Below, piece by piece: positions 51,701-58,634 of a DNA stretch of 64,000 nucleotides (position 1 is the first letter of the stretch; every line of letters starts with the position of its first letter). Source of the DNA: Anaerolineae bacterium (GTDB lineage: Bacteria; Chloroflexota; Anaerolineae; Anaerolineales; Villigracilaceae); contig JAFLCE010000005.1 of the NCBI GenBank assembly GCA_017303655.1, positions 31,248 through 95,247 on the forward strand, read 5' to 3'. Made by a program: the position numbers and the translations under genes. The notes beneath the pieces are model-generated. The model saw only the letters and a list, made by a program, of their open reading frames with translations, did no database searches and was not told the DNA's origin.

Positions 51701-53530
51701 ATGAAAATTGCAGCAAACGTTTTATTACTGGCGCTGAGTGTAACTGCCATGGGCTGCCAGGCGGTTCTACCTCAAACGGTGGATGCTTCTATCACCAGCT
51801 CGAACTATGTTTTGAATGACCCGCAACAAGGTGCAATGAATTTAGACGTTGTGCCATTAGATGGTGTTGGCAATAACCTTGCCAACCCGCAGTGGGGCAG
51901 TGTCAATCAGAATCTATTGCGCCTCTCGCCCGCGGATTATGTCGACGGGATCAAAAGTCCCGCCGGGGCTGATCGTCCCAGTCCGCGCCTGGTCAGCAAT
52001 GCATTTTCTGCCAGCCCTGCAGACGGCACCTTGAATGATCGTGACTTCACGGCATTTGTATACGCCTGGGGTCAGTTCCTTGACCATGATATCGGCTTGA
52101 CCGTTTCCGCCGACCCAAAGGAAGCCTTTCCGGTGATCGTCCCGGCGGGCGATGAATGGTTCGATCCGCAAAGCGCAGGTGACATGACCATTTCGTTTTC
52201 ACGCTCACAATATGACCCCGCCACCGGAACCTCGGCGAACAATCCACGTGAGCAAGTCAACATCATTACCGCCTTTGTAGATGGATCGCAGATCTATGGC
52301 GTAGATGCCGCACGTGCTGCCGCCTTGCGTGAGTTTGTCGGTGGACGTATGAAAGTTAGTGACGGAAACCTGCTGCCCTTCAACACAGAAGGCTTTGAAA
52401 ATGCGAACGATGCCCATCGTGTGGATGACACTCAATTATTTTTGGCAGGCGATGTACGTGCCAATGAAAACCCCGAATTGGCATCTCTGCAAATTCTTTT
52501 TGTACGTGAACATAACCGCATTGCTGATGAAGCTGCACGCCGCCATCCCGATTGGACAGATGAAGAACTGTATCAATTTGCGCGCCGCGTTGTGATCGCG
52601 GAACTCCAAAAGATCACCTATGATGAATTCCTGCCCGCCATTCTCGGTGAGAACGCCATGCCTGCTTATCATGGCTATCAAGCCGATGTAAACCCCGGCA
52701 TTGCCACCGAGTTTTCTACAGGGGCGTTCCGCGTGGGTCACAGCATGTTAGGCGAAGATATCGAATTCTTGGATAACGAAGGCGAAGAGATCTTTGACGC
52801 GATGGCGCTGCGCGACTCCTTCTTTAACCCGGTCGTGATCAGCGACACAGACATTGACCCACTCCTGAAATATCTCGCTTCGGATAATGCCCAGGAGATC
52901 GACACCATGGTTGTTGATGACGTCCGCAACTTCCTCTTTGGCGAACCGGGTCAAGGCGGCTTTGACCTCGCCTCTTTGAACATTCAACGTGGACGCGACC
53001 ACGGCGTTGCAGACTACAATACTGTACGTGAAGCGTACGGATTGGAACGAGTCACCAACTTTGAGCAGATCACATCGGACCCGGCATTGCAGGCGAAGCT
53101 CGCCGCGACCTATGGCAGCGTGGATAACATCGATTTATGGATCGGCGGACTGGCAGAAGATCATTTGCCGAACTCGAGCATGGGTGAAACCTTCACAGCC
53201 ATCTTGGTCGATCAGTTCACTCGTCTGCGCGACGGTGACCGTTTCTGGTATCAATCGTCCCTGCCCAATCGTTTGGTACGAGACATTGAAAATACCAGCC
53301 TGGCAGATATTATTCGCCGCAATACCGAGTTGGCCAAGCTTCAAGAGAATGTTTTCTTCTTCAACGAATCCACAGTGATGATCGACTCGTCTATTGAGCA
53401 GCTACAGGAGCAAGGCACTCAACCTCAAGGTAATAATAGCGACCGGGATAATCCTCCGCCCCCGCCTCCGGGACCAAGACCCGATGGCAGACCACCGCGC
53501 GGTCATCGTGACGGCGAAGGACATCCGTAA
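51701..53530 (+). CDS. Animal-type heme peroxidase lipoprotein
   Basis: This 609-residue exported lipoprotein (lipobox TAMGC) has an animal heme peroxidase domain (PF03098): distal histidine in WGQFLDHDI (about residues 122-130), DGSQIYGVD, LFVREHNRIADE, proximal histidine in FRVGHSM and the LNIQRGRDHG motif. It should oxidise halides or organic substrates with hydrogen peroxide at the cell surface. The tail is Pro/Arg/Asp/Gly-rich (PPPPPPGPRPDGRPPRGH). CAAAGGAGA precedes the ATG. It is the third gene of the co-regulated trio. A perfect GC-rich hairpin follows. Confidence 0.92.
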   Translation: MKIAANVLLLALSVTAMGCQAVLPQTVDASITSSNYVLNDPQQGAMNLDVVPLDGVGNNLANPQWGSVNQNLLRLSPADYVDGIKSPAGADRPSPRLVSNAFSASPADGTLNDRDFTAFVYAWGQFLDHDIGLTVSADPKEAFPVIVPAGDEWFDPQSAGDMTISFSRSQYDPATGTSANNPREQVNIITAFVDGSQIYGVDAARAAALREFVGGRMKVSDGNLLPFNTEGFENANDAHRVDDTQLFLAGDVRANENPELASLQILFVREHNRIADEAARRHPDWTDEELYQFARRVVIAELQKITYDEFLPAILGENAMPAYHGYQADVNPGIATEFSTGAFRVGHSMLGEDIEFLDNEGEEIFDAMALRDSFFNPVVISDTDIDPLLKYLASDNAQEIDTMVVDDVRNFLFGEPGQGGFDLASLNIQRGRDHGVADYNTVREAYGLERVTNFEQITSDPALQAKLAATYGSVDNIDLWIGGLAEDHLPNSSMGETFTAILVDQFTRLRDGDRFWYQSSLPNRLVRDIENTSLADIIRRNTELAKLQENVFFFNESTVMIDSSIEQLQEQGTQPQGNNSDRDNPPPPPPGPRPDGRPPRGHRDGEGHP

Positions 53531-53539
53531 CATAAAAAA

Positions 53540-53568
53540 TTCAGTCCGGGGCTAAACCCCGGACTGAA
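53540..53568. terminator. GC-rich hairpin after the peroxidase gene
   Basis: A 12-bp perfect stem ttcagtccgggg / ccccggactgaa with loop ctaaa and no T-run. It may be a dispersed REP-like palindrome serving as transcript end for convergent genes. Confidence 0.65.
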
Positions 53569-53576
53569 CCATGAAA

Positions 53577-54500
53577 TTATTTTCGATCAGCGGTTCGTAG
53601 CAGAATGACACCGAATAAAAGCAGCAAGCTCCCGCCCAACTGTATGCCTGTCATTAACTCACTAAGGAAGAAATAAGACCAAACGGCGGTGAAGACCGGC
53701 TCCAATGTGGCAACTAGATTGGAGATCGTCGGTGAGAGATAGCGGATGCTCAAGGTGTACAAACCAAATCCGCCGAGTGTGGGCGCAACGCCGAGGAAGA
53801 ACAACAAGCCCCAGCCGGGTAGAGAATTGCCCAGCCACATTAAGTTTGAAAGCGCAGGTTGTCTGGTAATGAACAGGTCACTGCCGAGATTGAAGAAGAA
53901 TAAAAAGAATGTGGCGGATGCAAAACTATAAAGCAATGCCGTCCATGAGTCGATGTTCCGGTCTCCGGCGGCTTTGCCTTGCAGGTTGTAGACGGCGAAT
54001 AGCAAGCCAGTGAGCAAGCCGAAGATAATCCCGAGCGGATTTAACTTCCATGCGGCGGGGTCGGCGGCGCCAGCCACTAAAATGGTGCCAATAAAACTAA
54101 GCGCGATGGAAATGATTTTGACCAGATTGAAATGTTCTTTGAAGATCAGATAACTCAGCACAGCCGTCATTGCGGGCGATGAAAAAGCCAACACCGTGGC
54201 AACCGCCGCCCCGTTGTATTGAACCGAAAACGTCCACATCGAATTGAAGATGGCTAGCGAGACTCCGTACAAGACCATGAAACCCCAATGCTTGCGTTCC
54301 AGCGTAAATAATTTTCGGCTGAAGATCAGTAAACCGACGAACATGCCGAACGCTACGAACAAGTCTCGCCAGAAGGCGAGCACCAGCGAGGGCAGCGAGT
54401 AAGTTTTGCTCAAATAACTGATGAGGGGTCCCGTGGTTGACCAGATGATGGTGGCAGTGAGCGCGATGATGAAGCCGCGTGAAGAAGTGGATTTTTGCAT
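53577..54500 (-). CDS. EamA/DMT-family transporter
   Basis: This 307-residue membrane protein has ten predicted spans in two EamA repeats (starting near residue 10 IIALTATIIWSTTGPLISYLSK and near residue 155 LGIIFGLLTGLLFAVYNLQGKAAG). Such drug/metabolite transporters usually export amino acids or other metabolites; the substrate cannot be read. ATG 54500 is chosen because GGAG lies 4 nt upstream; the longer frame would run into the tRNA terminator. The gene sits just downstream of tRNA-Glu on the same strand. Confidence 0.88.
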   Translation of the reverse strand: MQKSTSSRGFIIALTATIIWSTTGPLISYLSKTYSLPSLVLAFWRDLFVAFGMFVGLLIFSRKLFTLERKHWGFMVLYGVSLAIFNSMWTFSVQYNGAAVATVLAFSSPAMTAVLSYLIFKEHFNLVKIISIALSFIGTILVAGAADPAAWKLNPLGIIFGLLTGLLFAVYNLQGKAAGDRNIDSWTALLYSFASATFFLFFFNLGSDLFITRQPALSNLMWLGNSLPGWGLLFFLGVAPTLGGFGLYTLSIRYLSPTISNLVATLEPVFTAVWSYFFLSELMTGIQLGGSLLLLFGVILLRTADRK

Positions 54501-54507
54501 GGGTCTC

Positions 54508-54540
54508 CAAAAAAGAACAGCCATCGAAAAGATGGCTGTT
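54508..54540 (-). terminator. Terminator of the tRNA-Glu gene
   Basis: A perfect 10-bp stem aacagccatc (54516-54525) / gatggctgtt (54531-54540) is followed on the - strand by a T-rich run, directly before the ribosome binding site of the DMT gene. Confidence 0.85.
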
Positions 54541-54542
54541 GG

Positions 54543-54618
54543 TGGTGCCCCCACGGGAATTCGAATCCCGGTTTAGGCCTTGAGAGGGCCTCGTCCTGGG
54601 CCACTAGACGATGGGGGC
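54543..54618 (-). tRNA. tRNA-Glu (CTC anticodon)
   Basis: A complete cloverleaf on the - strand, 73 nt plus encoded CCA. The acceptor starts GCCCCC, the anticodon loop CTCTCAA gives CTC (Glu), and the T-loop is GGTTCGAA-type (GATTCGAATT). Confidence 0.93.
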
Positions 54619-54643
54619 AAAATTAAGAGCGGGCGAGATTGTA

Positions 54644-56626
54644 TCACCCGCGTTTTGAATCGTCAACGAAAACGTGAATTTCCTTCGGTCCATGCACGCC
54701 AATGGTCAGAGTCATCTCGATATCTGCCGTGCGGGAGGGACCCGTGATAAACACAGCGTTCTTGCCCTTGGTCAGTTCAATGGCATCAGGCAAAGAGGAT
54801 AGGATATTTTTGGATTCCAAGACAGCGATATGGACTTCAGGAAGTAATGAGCCAAATAACTCCTCATCCGCCTCTAAAACGGACCCGGTATCTGCCAGCC
54901 CCACCCAAGCCTTTGTTACGCCGACGGTGAGAGTCGGGTCGGGCTCGTGAGTGAAGTCGATGTTTGCTTGGCGCAAGAGAGTTTCATCGAGCACGTCTGG
55001 TTGGAGATATATCTTTTTGATGTTAGTCGATACTAGATATTTGATAATCGATTGGGTTGGATTGCTTGTTTGATAGACATTGCCTGAGAGGGCGATGAGT
55101 TCGGTGGTGAATTGTTCTATTAAGTTGGAAGGTTTGAAAGTTGGAATGTTTATAGGTTGCTCTGCAATCATGCTTTGCAATGGGACTTCCCTATTTACTA
55201 TTTCTGATTTCCTATATCTATCGCGAAATGTCTTGCCTGCAAATCTTGGTAAATCTTTGCTGTAGCCCCAACCGGTGAAGGCGGGCAGGTGCATCCACTG
55301 CGAGCGAGGGGAGAGAAGGTACGTTCCCAGTGAGGCGAATTTTTGAGAGAGGGCAAACAACTTTGGCTGAGTCGCGAGGTGGGTGAAAACCTTCAAGAAA
55401 AATTTCGTAGACCAGGTCAACCCTGCGCCATCTTTCTTCTTTCCTCTTTCTTCACCCGCTTGCCCTGCACGAACACGAGTCAACAGTTTCGGCAGATCAA
55501 TATCTACAGGACAGGCTTCTTTGCACGCGCCACAGAGAGAGGATGCTTGCGCGAGTTGAACATAATTCTCGCCGAGCAGTCCCGGCGAAATGACCGAGCC
55601 GATCGGACCGGGATACGGCGCAATGGCGAGGTCGCGCCCTATGTAAGCATGTCCGCTCAGTTCGCGGAAGACCGGGCAGGCGTTGAGGCACGCGCCGCAG
55701 CGAATGCAGTACAACGATTCTTTTAGCGGCGAGTTGCGGACGCGTGAACGTCCGTTGTCGAGCAGGATGATATGGCGCTGCTGCCCCGGCATGGGCTTGT
55801 GGATCAGTTGGGTATAGACGGTGAGTTTTTGCCCGGTTGCCGAACGCGGCAAAAGCGAAAGCATAAGCGCGAGATCATCGAGATTGGGAACGATGCGCTC
55901 CATGCCCATCAGCGCGATGTGCGTTTTCGGCAAGGTCGTGACCATGCGCCCGTTGCCTTCGTTGGTGACGAGACAGATGCCACCTGTATCCGCCACACCA
56001 AAGTTAACTCCGCTGATGCCGATATCGGCGGTGAGAAAGACTTCACGCAGCACTTTTCTTGCGGTGGCTGTAAGGGTTGGGATATCTTCGGTGTAGGGGA
56101 TGCCAAGCTTTTCATGAAAAAGCTGTGCGACCTGTTCCTTCTTGAGATGTGCCGCCGGTGTGATAATGTGACTCGGTTTTTCTTTCCGCAATTGAACGAT
56201 GTATTCACCCAAGTCGGTTTCAACGACGTTGATGCTGTGCTTTTCGAGTGCGTGATTGAGTTCGATCTCTTCACTGACCATGCTTTTGGATTTGGCGATG
56301 AGGGTGTTTGGTAATTGGTGATTGGTAATTGATTTTTTTATTTCCAAAACGATATTGATGGCTTCCTGGGCATCTTTGGCGCGATGGACGATGATGCCAT
56401 TGGCTTTCGCGTTGGCTGTGAATTTTTTTAAGTATTCGTCGAGACGATCGATCGCATCTGCACGGATGCGGTGGGCGCGCTGCCGCCTTTCGCGCCAGTC
56501 TGGAATGGATTCGAAAGCAACGGCTTTGCCCTTAAGGCGACGTTCGGTATTGTTATCTAATGCGGTTTGGAGAGTTTCGTTTTCAATTGATTGACGGATG
56601 CGTTGGCGAAAGGAATGGTTATTCAT
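54644..56626 (-). CDS. LutB-LutC fusion (lactate utilisation iron-sulfur/LUD protein)
   Basis: This 660-residue protein fuses LutB and LutC, parts of the LutABC L-lactate oxidase. The N-terminal LUD (DUF162) domain (about residues 60-290) contains FLTADIGISGVNFGVADTGGICLVTNEGNGRM. Two 4Fe-4S motifs follow (CIRCGACLNACP and CGACKEACP, about 308-375). The C-terminal LutC-like domain (about 540-655) has GLADTGSVLEADEE and FITGPSRTADIEMTLTIGVHGP. Several stretches (ITNHQLPNTL, YRKSEIVNREV, LVSTNIKKIY) are encoded by heptamer repeats. Its ATG overlaps the stop of the inserted methyltransferase gene (ATGA), so they are coupled. Confidence 0.92.
   Translation of the reverse strand: MNNHSFRQRIRQSIENETLQTALDNNTERRLKGKAVAFESIPDWRERRQRAHRIRADAIDRLDEYLKKFTANAKANGIIVHRAKDAQEAINIVLEIKKSITNHQLPNTLIAKSKSMVSEEIELNHALEKHSINVVETDLGEYIVQLRKEKPSHIITPAAHLKKEQVAQLFHEKLGIPYTEDIPTLTATARKVLREVFLTADIGISGVNFGVADTGGICLVTNEGNGRMVTTLPKTHIALMGMERIVPNLDDLALMLSLLPRSATGQKLTVYTQLIHKPMPGQQRHIILLDNGRSRVRNSPLKESLYCIRCGACLNACPVFRELSGHAYIGRDLAIAPYPGPIGSVISPGLLGENYVQLAQASSLCGACKEACPVDIDLPKLLTRVRAGQAGEERGKKKDGAGLTWSTKFFLKVFTHLATQPKLFALSQKFASLGTYLLSPRSQWMHLPAFTGWGYSKDLPRFAGKTFRDRYRKSEIVNREVPLQSMIAEQPINIPTFKPSNLIEQFTTELIALSGNVYQTSNPTQSIIKYLVSTNIKKIYLQPDVLDETLLRQANIDFTHEPDPTLTVGVTKAWVGLADTGSVLEADEELFGSLLPEVHIAVLESKNILSSLPDAIELTKGKNAVFITGPSRTADIEMTLTIGVHGPKEIHVFVDDSKRG
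55024..55051 (-). repeat. Heptamer tract in lutBC
   Basis: On the + strand: TAGTCGA TACTAGA TATTTGA TAATCGA, in the linker before the LutC-like domain. Confidence 0.6.
55191..55218 (-). repeat. Heptamer tract in lutBC
   Basis: On the + strand: CTATTTA CTATTTC TGATTTC CTATATC, in the region between the ferredoxin and LutC-like parts. Confidence 0.65.
56310..56330 (-). repeat. Heptamer tract in lutBC
   Basis: On the + strand: GGTAATT GGTGATT GGTAATT, encoding the ITNHQLP peptide within the first LUD domain. Confidence 0.75.
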
Positions 56627-57330
56627 GGTTTTGTTCCAATATACAAACCTCTTCCATCCAGACCTTTAGAATCGTGAATAACATTCAGTCCTGCTTTTTG
56701 AAAGGCATTCAAGTAATCTTTTTTATGGAACAGTCCTAATTTATGCGTTTCGACCCGGTGTTCAATACCTTTCTTCGTGCCTATTAAGTAATGAAAGTCT
56801 AAAATCGAAAGCGTACCTTTTTGCGAGCTATAACTCATGCGAGTAATTTTTAGTTCAGGTTGATTGACGTGAAGAGTAAAGACCTTTCCAGGATTCCATT
56901 CATCAGGAGAAAACCAGGGTTCAATAAGTATGACGCCGCCTGAATTGAGATGGTTGGCTAGATTCTTAATGGTTTTATTGAGATTGTTTTTGTTTTGAAC
57001 GTAGCCAATTGAACTAAAGAGAGAAATGATGATATCGTAACTCTTGTTCAGTTTGAAATCGATCATGTTTTCTTGATAAAAACGGATGTTAGGATATTTT
57101 TTACGCGCTACCGATAGGATGTTTTCATCAAGGTCGAGCCCATCCACTTGATAACGCTTACTTAATAGTCCGGCATGATGTCCTGTGCCACAGCCTACAT
57201 CAAGCAGAGATTTGCCTTTGGACTTGATGTGCTTTTTGATGAAAGCTTCCGTTTTCTTTACTTCTTTTGGATAATCTTTTCCAAGAGCGTTGTAGAGTTC
57301 GTCATAGTAATTTGCTGATTGAGAGAACAT
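56623..57330 (-). CDS. Class I SAM-dependent methyltransferase (AT-rich insert in lut operon)
   Basis: This 235-residue soluble protein has clear methyltransferase motifs: LLDVGCGTGHHAGLLSKRYQVDGLDLDENIL (motif I and acidic loop, about residues 40-70) and YDIIISLFSSIGYVQNKNN (motif IV region). The pattern is like that of small-molecule methyltransferases. Lysine- and isoleucine-rich AT codon use contrasts with lutA and lutBC on both sides, indicating acquisition. It starts 6 nt after the lutA stop, where TGAGGG acts as Shine-Dalgarno, and overlaps lutBC by 4 bp. The substrate is unknown. Confidence 0.88.
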   Translation of the reverse strand: MFSQSANYYDELYNALGKDYPKEVKKTEAFIKKHIKSKGKSLLDVGCGTGHHAGLLSKRYQVDGLDLDENILSVARKKYPNIRFYQENMIDFKLNKSYDIIISLFSSIGYVQNKNNLNKTIKNLANHLNSGGVILIEPWFSPDEWNPGKVFTLHVNQPELKITRMSYSSQKGTLSILDFHYLIGTKKGIEHRVETHKLGLFHKKDYLNAFQKAGLNVIHDSKGLDGRGLYIGTKP

Positions 57331-57336
57331 AGACCC

Positions 57337-58065
57337 TCACATTCTGTGATTCAAGATTTCTGCAATATGAACAACTCGTTGGATTTTTCCCTGTCGTTTC
57401 AACCCACCCATAATATGCATCAGGCAGCCCGCATCGGTGACGACAAGTGTGGGCGATTGAGTCGCTTCGAGATTGGATATCTTGCGCTTCAACCACTCCG
57501 CTGATAACTCAGGATGTTCAACAGACATTACGCCGCCGAAACCGCAGCATTCCTGTGCGTTTGGAAGGTCCACCAGTGTTGCGCCTTGAACCTTTTGTAG
57601 CAACAGGCGCGGTTGTCTGTCCACGTTGAGTCCGCGTAGGGTGTGGCAGGAGGGATGATATGTGAGTGAGCCTTTCCAGGTTGCGCCGAGCTCGGTGACG
57701 TTAAGCTTGTCCACCAAATATTCGGTGAATTCGAAGACGCGCTTGCCGAGTACTTCTGCCCGTGGATACCATTCTGCGTCGCCTTCAAAGAGTTCCAAGA
57801 GATTGTGCCTGAAATGATGCGCGCAGGAGCCGGAAGGTGTGACAATGTCTCCGCTTGTTTTTTTGAACAATTTGATCGTATGTTCTGCAACGGCACGTGC
57901 ATCCGCTCGCAGACCGGCGTTGAATTGCGGCTGTCCGCAGCAGGTTTGGTTGGGGGCAAAGTCTACGCTGATGCCGAGGCGGGAGAGAATGTTTACGACA
58001 GATTCACCAGTTTCTGGGAAGAATGAATCGGTTAGACAGGTGATGAAAAGCTGGACGGTGGGCAT
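57337..58065 (-). CDS. lutA: LutA-like (Fe-S)-binding lactate utilisation protein
   Basis: This 242-residue cytosolic protein has two CCG-type domains: NQTCCGQPQFNAG with SGSCAHHF upstream of the middle (about residues 38-87), and YHPSCHTLRG ... AQECCGFGGVMSVEHP plus VTDAGCLMHI (about 135-215). This is the LutA/YkgE pattern, in which cysteines ligate an iron-sulfur or heterodisulfide-like centre. It acts with LutB and LutC in lactate oxidation. ATG 58065 is preferred over TTG 58071: a TATAAT (58077-58072) ends 6 nt before the ATG, predicting a leaderless mRNA. Confidence 0.92.
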   Translation of the reverse strand: MPTVQLFITCLTDSFFPETGESVVNILSRLGISVDFAPNQTCCGQPQFNAGLRADARAVAEHTIKLFKKTSGDIVTPSGSCAHHFRHNLLELFEGDAEWYPRAEVLGKRVFEFTEYLVDKLNVTELGATWKGSLTYHPSCHTLRGLNVDRQPRLLLQKVQGATLVDLPNAQECCGFGGVMSVEHPELSAEWLKRKISNLEATQSPTLVVTDAGCLMHIMGGLKRQGKIQRVVHIAEILNHRM

Positions 58066-58071
58066 GGTCAA

Positions 58072-58077
58072 ATTATA
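58072..58077 (-). promoter_or_regulatory. -10 box for a leaderless lutA transcript
   Basis: TATAAT on the - strand, 6 nt before ATG 58065; no Shine-Dalgarno is possible in the remaining space. Confidence 0.6.
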
Positions 58078-58085
58078 CGACTCGG

Positions 58086-58547
58086 CTATGAATGTGTATC
58101 CGCTTTTTGATTGAATTGTTCATAAAGTGTTATGCCAACATGTGCAGTTGCCAGCCCCAGTAGAATAAACCATCCTGTTTTATGGAGTTCTCCTAATTGA
58201 CGAAACCCGCCTCTACCAATGGCGGAGTTTGGGTCAAGCAAGTATCCGAGCAGGTTTCTTTGATAGGCGATCCATGCGCCCATGCCGAGGACTAAGAATA
58301 TAGAAAGATATAAAGCAAGTTGAATTGAAACGGCGAGTTTGTTTTTAGATGCGGGGGTTGAATGTGTGAATCTCAACAACACGCGTGCGATCATCATAAT
58401 CAACAAAACTGCACCGAGGATCATATGTAAGTTGAGCGGAAGCCCGGGCATATCTTTTTGTTTGGAAAGCAAAGCGGAGGCAACTAGTAGGAAGACTGTC
58501 AGCCAATGTAGTGTCACAACTGCCGGATGATATCGCTTTGTATTCAT
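58086..58547 (-). CDS. Cytochrome b561-like membrane protein
   Basis: This 153-residue protein has four membrane spans. Histidines placed for heme ligation occur in RYHPAVVTLHWLTVFLLV (near residues 7 and 13), LNLHMILGAVLL, ELHKTGWFILLG and ATAHVGITL, as in bacterial cytochrome b561. It would pass electrons between the quinone pool and another carrier. It lies just upstream of lutA on the same strand, which suggests a link to lactate oxidation, though lutA has its own -10. ATG 58547 is chosen over an upstream TTG. No Shine-Dalgarno is evident. Confidence 0.85.
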   Translation of the reverse strand: MNTKRYHPAVVTLHWLTVFLLVASALLSKQKDMPGLPLNLHMILGAVLLIMMIARVLLRFTHSTPASKNKLAVSIQLALYLSIFLVLGMGAWIAYQRNLLGYLLDPNSAIGRGGFRQLGELHKTGWFILLGLATAHVGITLYEQFNQKADTHS

Positions 58548-58561
58548 GCTTAACCAATAAC

Positions 58562-58597
58562 ACAAAACCCCTGAAAGTCACAAGACCTTCAGGGGTT
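58562..58597 (-). terminator. Terminator of leuS
   Basis: A 10-bp stem aacccctgaa (58566-58575) / ttcaggggtt (58588-58597) is followed by TTTTGTG on the - strand. Confidence 0.85.
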
Positions 58598-58599
58598 CG

Positions 58600-58634
58600 A
58601 CTATCAAACTATTTGACTATCAAACTACTAAACT
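58600..58634. repeat. Heptamer tract over the leuS stop codon
   Basis: ACTATCA AACTATT TGACTAT CAAACTA CTAAACT. It covers the leuS stop and last codons and resembles the tract in the SAM riboswitch. Confidence 0.7.

Noticed and set aside
55116-55150. Another apparent heptamer tract in lutBC
   Set aside because: The units fit an 8-nt period better (gttggaag gtttgaaa gttggaat), so it was not counted with the heptamers.
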